Source of the DNA: Hydractinia symbiolongicarpus
Lineage: Eukaryota; Cnidaria; Hydrozoa; Anthoathecata; Hydractiniidae
Assembly (NCBI RefSeq): GCF_029227915.1
Contig: NC_079881.1
Location: 28,249,501 to 28,313,500, forward strand
DNA: 64,000 bases
Direction: 5' to 3'
Part shown: in pieces, positions 38,158-51,930 of the stretch
Layout: every line of letters begins with the position of its first letter
Numbering within the stretch: position 1 is the first letter of the stretch
Translations under genes and position numbers: made by a program
The notes under the pieces: generated by a model
What the model saw: only the letters and a program-made list of their open reading frames with translations
What the model was told of the DNA's origin: nothing
Databases searched by the model: none

Positions 38158-39999
38158 CACTAAATCGCATGAGACTTGTAGTTTTCAAAAAATTTTTCAT
38201 TTTTTATGAGACGCTGAATAAAAGAAGTTTAATCGCCGGCAAACTAAAAACTGCAATTTCCCGTAAATCCCAGACTCGGCATGTATAGTCAAAGGTATAC
38301 AAAGAAAATACCCAGGGAGTAAACTCATTTCCCGAACGATTTTTTAAATTATTATTTCACCACTAAAGCCCATGAGACTTGTAGTTTTCAAAATTGTTTT
38401 CATTTTTGATGAGGCGCTGAATAAAAGAAGTTTAATCGCCGGCAAACGAAAACCTGCGATTTCTCGTAAATCCCGGACTCGGTCTGTAAAGTCAAAAGTA
38501 TACAAAAAAGTACCCAGGGAGTAAACTCATTTCCCGAATGATTTTTTAAATTACTATTTAACCACTAAAGCCCATGAGACTTGTAGTTTTCAAAACTGTT
38601 TTCATTTTTGATGAGACGCTGATTAAAAAAGGTTTAATCGCTGGCAAACGAAAACCCGCCATTTCCCGTAAATCCCGGGCTTGGCCCGTATAGTCAAAAG
38701 TATACAGAGAAAGTATCCAGGGAGTAAACTCATTTCCCGAACGATTTTTTATATTATTTTTTCACCACTAAAACGCATGAGACTTGTAGTTTTCAAAAAA
38801 TTTTTCATTTTTTATGAGACGCTGAATAAAAGAAGTTTAATCGCCGGCAAACGAAAACCTGCGATTTCTCGTAAATCCCGGACTCGGTCTGTAAAGTCAA
38901 ACGTATACAAAAAAGTACCCAGGGAGTAAACTCATTTCCCGAACGATTTTTTAAATTACTATTTAACCACTAAAGCCCATGAGACTTGTAGTTTTAAAAA
39001 ATGTTTTTATTTTTGATGAGACGCTGATTAAAAAAAGTTTAATCGCCGGCAAACGAAAACCCGCCATTTCCCGTAAATCCCGGGCTTGGCCCGTATAGTC
39101 AAAAGTATACAAAGAAAGTATCCAGGGAGTAAACTCATTTCCCGAACGATTTTTTATATTATTTTTTCACCACTAAAACGCATGAGACTTGTAGTTTTTA
39201 AAAATGTTTTCATTTTTGAAGGAACGCTGAATAAAAGAAGTTTAATCGCCGGCAAACGAAAACCCGCGATTTCCCGTAAATCACGGACTAGGCCCGTATA
39301 GTCAAAAGTATACAAAAAAGTACCCAGGGACTAAACTCTTTTCCCGAACGATTTTTTAAATTATTTTTTCACCACTAAAACGCATGAGACTTGTAGCTTT
39401 CAAAAATGTTTTCATTTTTGATGAGACGCCTAATGAAAGAGGTTTAATCGCCGGCAAACAAAACCAGCGATTTCCCCTAAATCCCGGGCTTGGCCCGTGT
39501 AGTCGAATGTATACAAAGAAAGTACCCAAGGAGTAAACTGATTTCCCGAACAATTTTTCAAATTATTTCTGCACCACTAGAACGAATGAGACTTGTAGTT
39601 TTCAAAAATGTTTTCATTTTTAATGAGACGCTTAATGAAAGAGGTTTAATCGCCAGCAAACAAAAACCCGCGATTTCCCGTAAATCCCGGGCTTGTCCCG
39701 TATAGTCGAATGTATACAAAGAAAAGACCCTGTGAGTAAACTCATTTCCAGAACGATTGTTTAAATTATCTTTTCACCACTAAATCGCATGAGACTTGTA
39801 GTTTTCAAAAATGTCTTCATTCTTTATGAGACGCTAAGTAAAAGGAGTTTAATCGCCGGCAAACGAAAACCCGCCATCTCCCGTAAACCCCGGACTCGGC
39901 CCGTATAGTCAAAAGTATACAAATAAAGTACCCAGGGAGTAAACTCATTTCCCGAACGATTTTTTAAATTATTTTTTCACCACTAAAACGCATGAGACT

Positions 40000-42210
40000 T
40001 GTAGTTTTCAAAAATGTTTTCATTTTTGAAGGAAGGCTGAATAAAAGAAGTTTAATCGCCGGCAAACGAAAACCCGCGATTTCCCGTAAATCCCGGACTA
40101 GGCCCGTATAGTCAAAAGTATACAAAAAAGTACCCAGGGAGTAAACTCATTTCCCGAACGATTTTTTAAATTATTTTTTCACCACTAAAACGCATGAGAC
40201 TTGTAGTTTTCAAAAATATTTTCATTTTTGATGAGACGCTTAATGAAAGAGGTTTAATCGCCGGCAAACGAAAACCAACGATTTCCCCTAAATCCCGGGC
40301 TTGGCCCGTGTAGTCGAATGTATACAAAGAAAGTACCCAAGGAGTAAACTGATTTCCCGAACGATTTTTCAAATTATTTCTGCACCGCTAGAACGAATGA
40401 GACTTGTAGTTTTCAAAAATGTTTTCATTTTTAATGAGACGCTTAATGAAAGAGGTTTAATCGCCGGCAAACGAAAACCCGCGATTTCCCGTAAATCCCG
40501 GGCTTGTCCCGTATAGTCGAATGTATACAAAGAAAGTACCCTGTGAGTAAACTCATTTCCAGAACGATTTTTTAAATTATCTTTTCAGCACTAAATCGCA
40601 TGAGACTTGTAGTTTTCAAAAATGTTTTCATTTTTGATGAGACCCTGAATAAAAGAAGTTTAATCGCCGGCAAACGAAAACCTGCGATTTCCCGTAAATC
40701 CCAGACTCGGCCCGTATAGTCAAAAGTATACAAAGAAAGTACCCAGGTAGTAAACTGATTTCCCGAACGATTTTTCAAATTATTTCTGCACCACTAGAAC
40801 GAATGATACTTGTAGTTTTCAAAAATGTTTTCATTTTTAATGAGACGCTTAATGAAAGAGGTTTAATCGCCGGCAAACGAAAACCCGCAATTTCTCGTAA
40901 ATCCCGGGCTTGTCCCGTATAGTCGAATGTATACAAAAAAGTACCATGTGAGTAAACTCATTTCCAGAACGATTTTTTAAATTATCTTTTCAGCACTAAA
41001 TCGCATGAGACTTGTAGTTTTCAAAAATGTTTTCATTTTTGATGAGACGCTGAATAAAAGAAGTTTAATCGCCGGCAAACGAAAACCTGCGATTTCCCGT
41101 AAATCCCAGACTCGGCCCGTATAGTCAAAAGTATACAAAGAAAGTACCCAGGTAGTAAACTGATTTCCCGAACGATTTTTCAAATTATTTCTGCACCACT
41201 AGAACGAATGATACTTGTAGTTTTCAAAAATGTTTTCATTTTTAATGAGACGCTTAATGAAAGAGGTTTAATCGCCGGCAAACGAAAACCCGCAATTTCT
41301 CGTAAATCCCGGGCTTGTCCCGTATAGTCGAATGTATACAAAAAAGTACCATGTGAGTAAACTCATTTCCAGAACGATTTTTTAAATTATCTTTTCACCA
41401 CTAAAACGCATAAGATTTGTAGTTTTCAAAAGTGTTTTCATTTTTGATGAGACGCTGAATAAAAGAAGTTTAATCGCCGGCAAACGAAAACCCGCGATTT
41501 CCCGTAAATCCCAGGCTTGGCCCGTAAAGTCAAAAGTATACAAAGAAAGTACCCAGGGAGTAAACTCATTTCCAGAACGATTTTTTAAATTATTTTTTCA
41601 CCACTAAAACGCATAAGATTTGTAGTTATCAAAAGTGTTTTCATTTTTGATGAGACGCTGAATAAAAGAAGTTTAATCGCCGGCAAACAAAAACCCGCGA
41701 TTTCCCGTAAATCCCAGGCTTGGCCAGTATAGTCAAAAGTATACAAAGAAAGTACCCAGGGAGTAAACTCATTTCCCGAACGATTTTTTAAATTATTTTT
41801 TCACCACTAAAACGCATGAGACTTGTAGTTTTTAAATTTGTCTTCATTTTTGATAAGACGCTGAATAAAAGAAGTTTAATCGCCGGCAAACGAAAACCCG
41901 CGATTTCCCGTAAATCCCGGGCTTGACCCGTATAGTTGAATGTATATAAAGAAAGTAAACAGGGAGTAAACTCATTTCCCGAACGATTTTTTAAGTTATT
42001 ATTTCACCACTAAAGCCCATGAGACTTGTAGTTTTCAAAACTGTTTTCATTTTTGATGAGACGCTGATTAAAAAAGGTTTAATCGCTGGCAAACGAAAAC
42101 CCGCCATTTCCCGTAAATCCCGGGCTTGGCCTGTATAGTCAAAAGTATACAGAGAAAGTATCCAGGGAGTAAACTCATTTCCCGAACGATTTTTTATATT
42201 ATTTTTTCAC
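40000..42210. repeat. Duplicated block, partner at 48310-50120
   Basis: Offset 8307 bp (41 monomers) up to 40.9 kb, then 7902 bp (39 monomers) from 41.4 kb on. The 405-bp change is a 2-monomer unit (a TCAGCACTAAATCGC monomer plus a GAACGAATGATACTTG monomer) present twice here, starting near 40572 and 40977, and once in the partner. Around 41.4-42.1 kb both carry the CATAAGATTTGTAG pair and the TTTAAATTTGTCTTC monomer. Confidence 0.8.
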
Positions 42211-42970
42211 CACTAAAACGCATGAGACTTGTAGTTTTCAAAAATGTTTTCATTTTTGATGAGACGCTTAATGAAAGAGGTTTAATCGCCGGCAAACGAA
42301 AACCAACGATTTCCCCTAAATCCCGGGCTTGGCCCGTGTAGTCGAATGTATACAAAGAAAGTACCCAAGGAGTAAACTGATTTCCCGAACGATTTTTCAA
42401 ATTATTTCTGCACCACTAGAACGAATGAGACTTGTAGTTTTCAAAAATGTTTTCATTTTTAATGAGACGCTTAATGAAAGAGGTTTAATCGCCGGCAAAC
42501 GAAAACCCGCGATTTCCCGTAAATCCCGGGCTTGTCCCGTATAGTCGAATGTATACAAAGAAAGTACCCTGTGAGTAAACTCATTTCCAGAACGATTTTT
42601 TAAATTATCTTTTCAGCACTAAATCGCATGAGACTTGTAGTTTTCAAAAATGTTTTCATTTTTGATGAGACGCTGAATAAAAGAAGTTTAATCGCCGGCA
42701 AACGAAAACCTGCGATTTCCCGTAAATCCCAGACTCGGCCCGTATAGTCAAAAGTATACAAAGAAAGTACCCAGGTAGTAAACTGATTTCCCGAACGATT
42801 TTTCAAATTATTTCTGCACCACTAGAACGAATGATACTTGTAGTTTTCAAAAATGTTTTCATTTTTAATGAGACGCTTAATGAAAGAGATTTAATCGCCG
42901 GCAAACGAAAACCCGCGATTTCTCGTAAATCCCGGACTCGGTCTGTAAAGTCAAAAGTATACAAAAAAGT
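42190..42970. repeat. Second occurrence of the 40.16-40.95 kb segment (10-monomer spacing)
   Basis: 42194-42890 matches 40166-40860 at 2028 bp. The first monomer is a mosaic: its left part (TATATTATTTTTTC) belongs to the GAAGGAACGC type and its right part (GAGACGCTTAATGAAAGAGG, CCAACGATTTCCCC) to the B type. From about 42.9 kb the sequence changes to the start of the large block shared with 35.6 kb. Confidence 0.7.
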
Positions 42971-45900
42971 ACCCAGGGAGTAAACTCATTTCCCGAACGA
43001 TTTTTTAAAGTATTTTTTCACTACTAAAACGCATAAGACTTGTAGTTTTCAAAATTGTTTTCATTTTTGATGAGACGCTGAATAAAAGAAGTTTAATCGC
43101 CGGCAAACGAAAACCTGCGATTTCCCGTAAATCCCGGACTCGGCCTGTAAAGTCAAAAGTATACAAAAAAGTACCCAGGGAGTAAACTCATTTCCCGAAC
43201 GATTTTTTAAATTAATATTTAACCACTAAAGCCCATGAGACTTGTAGTTTTCAAAAATGTTTTCATTTTTAATGTGACGCTGATTAAAAGAAGTTTAATC
43301 GCCGGCCAACGAAAACCCGCCATTTCCCGTAAATCCCGGGCTTGGCCCGTATAGCCAAAAGTATACAAAGAAAGTACCCAGGGAGTAAACTCATTTCCCG
43401 AACGATTTTTTAAATTATTTTTTCACCACTAAAACGCATGAGACTTGTAGTTTTTTAAAATATTTTCATTTTTGATGAGAGGTTTAATGAAAGAGGTTTA
43501 ATTGCCGGAAAACGAAAACCAGCGATTTCCCCTAAATCCCGGGCTTGGCCCGTGTAGTTGAATGTATACAAAGAAAGTACCCTGTGATTAAACTCATTTC
43601 CAAAACGATTTTTTAAATTATTTTTTCACCACTAAAATGCATAAAACTTGCAATTTTTAAAAATGTTTTCATTTTTGATGAGACGCTGAATAAAAGAAGT
43701 TTTATCGCCGGCAAACGAAAACCCGCGATTTCCCGTAAATCCCGGGCTTGGCCCGTATAGTTAAAAGTATACAAAGAAAGTACCCAAGGAGTAAACTCAT
43801 TTCCCGAACGATTATTTAAATTATTTTTTCACCACTAAAACGCATGAGACTTGTAGTTTTCAAACTTGTTTTCATTTTTGATGAGACGCTGAATAAAAGA
43901 AGTTTAATCGCCGGCAAACAAAAACCTGCGAATTCCCGTAAATCCCAGACTCGGCCCGTATAGTCAAAGGTATACAAAGAAAATACCCAGGGAGTAAACT
44001 CATTTCCCGAACGATTTTTTAAATTATTATTTCACCACTAAAGCCCATGAGACTTGTAGTTTTTAAAAATGTTTTCATTTTTGATGAGACGCTGAATAAA
44101 AGGAGTTTAATCGCCGGCAAACGAAAACCCGCCATTTCCCGTAAACCCCGGACTCGGCCGTATAGTCAAAAGTATACAAAGAAAGTACCCAGGGAGTAAA
44201 CTCATTTCCCGAACGATTTTTTAAATTATTTTTTCACCACTAAAACGCATAAAACTTGTAGTTTTTAAAATTGTTTTCATTTTTGATGAGACGCTGAATA
44301 AAAGAAGTTTAATCGCCGGCAAACGAAAACCTGCGAATTCCCGTAAATCCCAGACTCGGCCCGTATAGTCAAAGGTATACAAAGAAAATACCCAGGGAGT
44401 AAACTCATTTCCCGAACGATTTTTTAAATTATTATTTCACCACTAAATCGCATGAGACTTGTAGTTTTCAAAAAATTTTTCATTTTTTATGAGACGCTGA
44501 ATAAAAGAAGTTTAATCGCCGGCAAACTAAAAACTGCAATTTCCCGTAAATCCCAGACTCGGCATGTATAGTCAAAGGTATACAAAGAAAATACCCAGGG
44601 AGTAAACTCATTTCCCGAACGATTTTTTAAATTATTATTTCACCACTAAAGCCCATGAGACTTGTAGTTTTCAAAATTGTTTTCATTTTTGATGAGGCGC
44701 TGAATAAAAGAAGTTTAATCGCCGGCAAACGAAAACCTGCGAATTCCCGTAAATCCCAGACTCGGCCCGTATAGTCAAAGGTATACAAAGAAAATACCCA
44801 GGGAGTAAACTCATTTCCCGAACGATTTTTTAAATTATTATTTCACCACTAAATCGCATGAGACTTGTAGTTTTCAAAAAAATTTTCATTTTTTATGAGA
44901 CGCTGAATAAAAGAAGTTTAATCGCCGGCAAACTAAAAACTGCAATTTCCCGTAAATCCCAGACTCGGCATGTATAGTCAAAGGTATACAAAGAAAATAC
45001 CCAGGGAGTAAACTCATTTCCCGAACGATTTTTTAAATTATTATTTCACCACTAAAGCCCATGAGACTTGTAGTTTTCAAAATTGTTTTCATTTTTGATG
45101 AGGCGCTGAATAAAAGAAGTTTAATCGCCGGCAAACGAAAACCTGCGATTTCTCGTAAATCCCGGACTCGGTCTGTAAAGTCAAAAGTATACAAAAAAGT
45201 ACCCAGGGAGTAAACTCATTTCCCGAATGATTTTTTAAATTACTATTTAACCACTAAAGCCCATGAGACTTGTAGTTTTCAAAACTGTTTTCATTTTTGA
45301 TGAGACGCTGATTAAAAAAGGTTTAATCGCTGGCAAACGAAAACCCGCCATTTCCCGTAAATCCCGGGCCTGGCCCGTATAGTCAAAAGTATACAGAGAA
45401 AGTATCCAGGGAGTAAACTCATTTCCCGAACGATTTTTTATATTATTTTTTCACCACTAAAACGCATGAGACTTGTAGTTTTCAAAAAATTTTTCATTTT
45501 TTATGAGACGCTGAATAAAAGAAGTTTAATCGCCGGCAAACGAAAACCTGCGATTTCTCGTAAATCCCGGACTCGGTCTGTAAAGTCAAACGTATACAAA
45601 AAAGTACCCAGGGAGTAAACTCATTTCCCGAACGATTTTTTAAATTACTATTTAACCACTAAAGCCCATGAGACTTGTAGTTTTAAAAAATGTTTTTATT
45701 TTTGATGAGACGCTGATTAAAAAAAGTTTAATCGCCGGCAAACGAAAACCCGCCATTTCCCGTAAATCCCGGGCTTGGCCCGTATAGTCAAAAGTATACA
45801 AAGAAAGTATCCAGGGAGTAAACTCATTTCCCGAACGATTTTTTATATTATTTTTTCACCACTAAAACGCATGAGACTTGTAGTTTTTAAAAATGTTTTC

Positions 45901-46600
45901 ATTTTTGAAGGAACGCTGAATAAAAGAAGTTTAATCGCCGGCAAACGAAAACCCGCGATTTCCCGTAAATCACGGACTAGGCCCGTATAGTCAAAAGTAT
46001 ACAAAAAAGTACCCAGGGACTAAACTCTTTTCCCGAACGATTTTTTAAATTATTTTTTCACCACTAAAACGCATGAGACTTGTAGCTTTCAAAAATGTTT
46101 TCATTTTTGATGAGACGCCTAATGAAAGAGGTTTAATCGCCGGCAAACAAAACCAGCGATTTCCCCTAAATCCCGGGCTTGGCCCGTGTAGTCGAATGTA
46201 TACAAAGAAAGTACCCAAGGAGTAAACTGATTTCCCGAACAATTTTTCAAATTATTTCTGCACCACTAGAACGAATGAGACTTGTAGTTTTCAAAAATGT
46301 TTTCATTTTTAATGAGACTCTTAATGAAAGAGGTTTAATCGCCAGCAAACAAAAACCCGCGATTTCCCGTAAATCCCGGGCTTGTCCCGTATAGTCGAAT
46401 GTATACAAAGAAAATACCTGTGAGTAAACTCATTTCCAGAACGATTGTTTAAATTATCTTTTCACCACTAAATCGCATGAGACTTGTAGTTTTCAAAAAT
46501 GTCTTCATTCTTTATGAGACGCTAAATAAAAGGAGTTTAATCGCCGGCAAACGAAAACCCGCCATCTCCCGTAAACCCCGGACTCGGCCCGTATAGTCAA
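42900..46600. repeat. Partner of the large block 35600-39960
   Basis: Same monomer order as the first block, with one 5-mer instead of two and a 2-monomer tandem duplication near 44.44-45.25 kb (the TCGCATGAG monomer with AACTAAAAACTGC appears at 44450 and 44855). Near 46413 this copy has GAAAATACCTGTGAG where the first has GAAAAGACCCTGTGAG. Confidence 0.8.
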
Positions 46601-46924
46601 AAGTATACAAATAAAGTACCCAGGGAGTAAACTCATTTCCCGAACGATTTTTTAAATTATTTTTTCACCACTAAAACGCATGAGACTTGTAGATTTCAAA
46701 AATGTTTTCATTTTTGATGAGACGCTGAATAAAAGAAGTTTAATCGCCGGCAAACGAAAACCTGCGATTTCTCGTAAATCCCGGACTCGGTCTGTAAAGT
46801 CAAAAGTATACAAAAAAGTACCCAGGGAGTAAACTCATTTCCTGAACGATTTTTTAAATTATTATTTAACCACTAAAGCCCATGAGACTTGTAATTTTCA
46901 AAAATGTTTTCATTTTTGATGAGA
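45711..46924. repeat. 6-mer higher-order repeat, copy 1 (1214 bp)
   Basis: Six monomers from a GACGCTGATTAAAAAAAG monomer through TATATTATTTTTTC, CTTGTAGCTTTC, CTGCACCACTAGAACG, TGTCTTCATTCTTTATG and TTGTAGATTTC monomers; repeated at exactly 1214 bp. A single difference noticed is GAGACTCTTAATG (46315) versus GAGACGCTTAATG (47529). Confidence 0.86.
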
Positions 46925-48290
46925 CGCTGATTAAAAAAAGTTTAATCGCCGGCAAACGAAAACCCGCCATTTCCCGTAAATCCCGGGCTTGGCCCGTATA
47001 GTCAAAAGTATACAAAGAAAGTATCCAGGGAGTAAACTCATTTCCCGAACGATTTTTTATATTATTTTTTCACCACTAAAACGCATGAGACTTGTAGTTT
47101 TTAAAAATGTTTTCATTTTTGAAGGAACGCTGAATAAAAGAAGTTTAATCGCCGGCAAACGAAAACCCGCGATTTCCCGTAAATCACGGACTAGGCCCGT
47201 ATAGTCAAAAGTATACAAAAAAGTACCCAGGGACTAAACTCTTTTCCCGAACGATTTTTTAAATTATTTTTTCACCACTAAAACGCATGAGACTTGTAGC
47301 TTTCAAAAATGTTTTCATTTTTGATGAGACGCCTAATGAAAGAGGTTTAATCGCCGGCAAACAAAACCAGCGATTTCCCCTAAATCCCGGGCTTGGCCCG
47401 TGTAGTCGAATGTATACAAAGAAAGTACCCAAGGAGTAAACTGATTTCCCGAACAATTTTTCAAATTATTTCTGCACCACTAGAACGAATGAGACTTGTA
47501 GTTTTCAAAAATGTTTTCATTTTTAATGAGACGCTTAATGAAAGAGGTTTAATCGCCAGCAAACAAAAACCCGCGATTTCCCGTAAATCCCGGGCTTGTC
47601 CCGTATAGTCGAATGTATACAAAGAAAATACCTGTGAGTAAACTCATTTCCAGAACGATTGTTTAAATTATCTTTTCACCACTAAATCGCATGAGACTTG
47701 TAGTTTTCAAAAATGTCTTCATTCTTTATGAGACGCTAAATAAAAGGAGTTTAATCGCCGGCAAACGAAAACCCGCCATCTCCCGTAAACCCCGGACTCG
47801 GCCCGTATAGTCAAAAGTATACAAATAAAGTACCCAGGGAGTAAACTCATTTCCCGAACGATTTTTTAAATTATTTTTTCACCACTAAAACGCATGAGAC
47901 TTGTAGATTTCAAAAATGTTTTCATTTTTGATGAGACGCTGAATAAAAGAAGTTTAATCGCCGGCAAACGAAAACCTGCGATTTCTCGTAAATCCCGGAC
48001 TCGGTCTGTAAAGTCAAAAGTATACAAAAAAGTACCCAGGGAGTAAACTCATTTCCTGAACGATTTTTTAAATTATTATTTAACCACTAAAGCCCATGAG
48101 ACTTGTAATTTTCAAAAATGTTTTCATTTTTGATGAGACGCTGATTAAAAAAAGTTTAATCGCCGGCAAACGAAAACCCGCCATTTCCCGTAAATCCCGG
48201 GCTTGGCCCGTATAGTCAAAAGTATACAAAGAAAGTATCCAGGGAGTAAACTCATTTCCCAAACGATTTTTTATATTATTTTTTCACCAC
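46925..48290. repeat. 6-mer higher-order repeat, copy 2 plus start of a third
   Basis: Copy at 1214 bp. The first monomer of a third copy follows at about 48139 and runs into the TATATTATTTTTTC tract, after which a GAAGGAAGGCTG monomer takes over near 48310. The same 6 monomers in single copy with changes are seen at 53.0-54.2 kb. Confidence 0.84.
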
Positions 48291-48309
48291 TAAAACGCAT
48301 GAGACTTGT

Positions 48310-51300
48310 AGTTTTCAAAAATGTTTTCATTTTTGAAGGAAGGCTGAATAAAAGAAGTTTAATCGCCGGCAAACGAAAACCCGCGATTTCCCGTAAATCC
48401 CGGACTAGGCCCGTATAGTCAAAAGTATACAAAAAAGTACCCAGGGAGTAAACTCATTTCCCGAACGATTTTTTAAATTATTTTTTCACCACTAAAACGC
48501 ATGAGACTTGTAGTTTTCAAAAATATTTTCATTTTTGATGAGACGCTTAATGAAAGAGGTTTAATCGCCGGCAAACGAAAACCAACGATTTCCCCTAAAT
48601 CCCGGGCTTGGCCCGTGTAGTCGAATGTATACAAAGAAAGTACCCAAGGAGTAAACTGATTTCCCGAACGATTTTTCAAATTATTTCTGCACCACTAGAA
48701 CGAATGAGACTTGTAGTTTTCAAAAATGTTTTCATTTTTAATGAGACGCTTAATGAAAGAGGTTTAATCGCCGGCAAACGAAAACCCGCGATTTCCCGTA
48801 AATCCCGGGCTTGTCCCGTATAGTCGAATGTATACAAAGAAAGTACCCTGTGAGTAAACTCATTTCCAGAACGATTTTTTAAATTATCTTTTCAGCACTA
48901 AATCGCATGAGACTTGTAGTTTTCAAAAATGTTTTCATTTTTGATGAGACGCTGAATAAAAGAAGTTTAATCGCCGGCAAACGAAAACCTGCGATTTCCC
49001 GTAAATCCCAGACTCGGCCCGTATAGTCAAAAGTATACAAAGAAAGTACCCAGGTAGTAAACTGATTTCCCGAACGATTTTTCAAATTATTTCTGCACCA
49101 CTAGAACGAATGATACTTGTAGTTTTCAAAAATGTTTTCATTTTTAATGAGACGCTTAATGAAAGAGGTTTAATCGCCGGCAAACGAAAACCCGCGATTT
49201 CTCGTAAATCCCGGGCTTGTCCCGTATAGTCGAATGTATACAAAAAAGTACCATGTGAGTAAACTCATTTCCAGAACGATTTTTTAAATTATCTTTTCAC
49301 CACTAAAACGCATAAGATTTGTAGTTTTCAAAAGTGTTTTCATTTTTGATGAGACGCTGAATAAAAGAAGTTTAATCGCCGGCAAACGAAAACCCGCGAT
49401 TTCCCGTAAATCCCAGGCTTGGCCCGTAAAGTCAAAAGTATACAAAGAAAGTACCCAGGGAGTAAACTCATTTCCAGAACGATTTTTTAAATTATTTTTT
49501 CACCACTAAAACGCATAAGATTTGTAGTTATCAAAAGTGTTTTCATTTTTGATGAGACGCTGAATAAAAGAAGTTTAATCGCCGGCAAACAAAAACCCGC
49601 GATTTCCCGTAAATCCCAGGCTTGGCCAGTATAGTCAAAAGTATACAAAGAAAGTACCCAGGGAGTAAACTCATTTCCCGAACGATTTTTTAAATTATTT
49701 TTTCACCACTAAAACGCATGAGACTTGTAGTTTTTAAATTTGTCTTCATTTTTGATAAGACGCTGAATAAAAGAAGTTTAATCGCCGGCAAACGAAAACC
49801 CGCGATTTCCCGTAAATCCCGGGCTTGACCCGTATAGTTGAATGTATATAAAGAAAGTAAACAGGGAGTAAACTCATTTCCCGAACGATTTTTTAAGTTA
49901 TTATTTCACCACTAAAGCCCATGAGACTTGTAGTTTTCAAAACTGTTTTCATTTTTGATGAGACGCTGATTAAAAAAGGTTTAATCGCTGGCAAACGAAA
50001 ACCCGCCATTTCCCGTAAATCCCGGGCTTGGCCTGTATAGTCAAAAGTATACAGAGAAAGTATCCAGGGAGTAAACTCATTTCCCGAACGATTTTTTATA
50101 TTATTTTTTCACCACTAAAACGCATGAGACTTGTAGTTTTTAAAAATGTTTTCATTTTTGAAGGAACGCTGAATAAAAGAAGTTTAATCGCCGGCAAACG
50201 AAAACCCGCGATTTCCCGTAAATCACGGACTAGGCCCGTATAGTCAAAAGTATACAAAAAAGTACCCAGGGAGTAAACTCTTTTCCCGAACGATTTTTTA
50301 AATTATTTTTTCACCACTAAAACGCATGAGACTTGTAGCTTTCAAAAATGTTTTCATTTTTGATGAGACGCCTAATGAAAGAGGTTTAATCGCCGGCAAA
50401 CAAAACCAGCAATTTCCCCTAAATCCCGGGCTTGGCCCGTGTAGTCGAATGTATACAAAGAAAGTACCCAAGGAGTAAACTGATTTCCCGAACGATTTTT
50501 CAAATTATTTCTGCACCACTAGAACGAATGAGACTTGTAGTTTTCAAAAATGTTTTCATTTTTAATGAGACGCTTAATGAAAGAGGTTTAATCGCCAGCA
50601 AACAAAAACCCGCGATTTCCCGTAAATCCCGGGCTTGTCCCGTATAGTCGAATGTATACAAAGAAAAGACCCTGTGAGTAAACTCATTTCCAGAACGATT
50701 GTTTAAATTATCTTTTCACCACTAAATCGCATGAGACTTGTAGTTTTCAAAAATGTCTTCATTCTTTATGAGACGCTAAATAAAAGGAGTTTAATCGCCG
50801 GCAAACGAAAACCCGCCATCTCCCGTAAACCCCGGACTCGGTCTGTAAAGTCAAAAGTATACAAAAAAGTACCCAGGGAGTAAACTCATTTCCTGAACGA
50901 TTTTTTAAATTATTATTTAACCACTAAAGCCCATGAGACTTGTAATTTTCAAAAATGTTTTCATTTTTGATGAGACGCTGATTAAAAAAAGTTTAAACGC
51001 CGGCAAACGAAAACCCGCCATTTCCCGTAAATCCCGGGCTTGGCCCGTATAGTCAAAAGTATACAAAGAAAGTATCCAGGGAGTAAACTCATTTCCCAAA
51101 CGATTTTTTATATTATTTTTTCACCACTAAAACGCATGAGACTTGTAGTTTTCAAAAATGTTTTCATTTTTGAAGGAAGGCTGAATAAAAGAAGTTTAAT
51201 CGCCGGCAAACGAAAACCCGCGATTTCCCGTAAATCCCGGACTAGGCCCGTATAGTCAAAAGTATACAAAAAAGTACCCAGGGAGTAAACTCATTTCCCG

Positions 51301-51930
51301 AACGATTTTTTAAATTATTTTTTCACCACTAAAACGCATGAGACTTGTAGTTTTCAAAAATGTTTTCATTTTTGATGAGACGCTTAATGAAAGAGGTTTA
51401 ATCGCCGGCAAACGAAAACCAACGATTTCCCCTAAATCCCGGGCTTGGCCCGTGTAGTCGAATGTATACAAAGAAAGTACCCAAGGAGTAAACTGATTTC
51501 CCGAACGATTTTTCAAATTATTTCTGCACCACTAGAACGAATGAGACTTGTAGTTTTCAAAAATGTTTTCATTTTTAATGAGACGCTTAATGAAAGAGGT
51601 TTAATCGCCGGCAAACGAAAACCCGCGATTTCCCGTAAATCCCGGGCTTGTCCCGTATAGTCGAATGTATACAAAGAAAGTACCCTGTGAGTAAACTCAT
51701 TTCCAGAACGATTTTTTAAATTATCTTTTCAGCACTAAATCGCATGAGACTTGTAGTTTTCAAAAATGTTTTCATTTTTGATGAGACGCTGAATAAAAGA
51801 AGTTTAATCGCCGGCAAACGAAAACCTGCGATTTCCCGTAAATCCCAGACTCGGCCCGTATAGTCAAAAGTATACAAAGAAAGTACCCAGGTAGTAAACT
51901 GATTTCCCGAACGATTTTTCAAATTATTTC
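48310..51930. repeat. Segment with a 14-monomer-spaced duplication (2837 bp)
   Basis: 48203-49120 matches 51040-51960 at 2837 bp, with the same run of GAAGGAAGGCTG, CCAACGATTTCCCC, CTGCACCACTAGAACG, TCAGCACTAAATCGC and GAACGAATGATACTTG monomers. Between them lie the 49.3-50.1 kb part (partner of 41.4-42.2 kb) and 50.12-50.85 kb (related to 53.15-53.87 kb). Confidence 0.75.

Larger units (their letters stand above)
35600..39960. repeat. Large duplicated block, partner at 42900-46600
   Basis: The order of monomers matches the partner at three successive offsets: 7297 bp (36 monomers) up to the 5-mer, 6283 bp after it because the partner has one 5-mer copy rather than two, and 6689 bp after about 38.4 kb because the partner has an extra 2-monomer copy (44.45 and 44.85 kb). 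The match ends near 39960-40000, where this copy goes on with GAAGGAAGGCTG and the partner with TAGATTTC. Confidence 0.82.
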
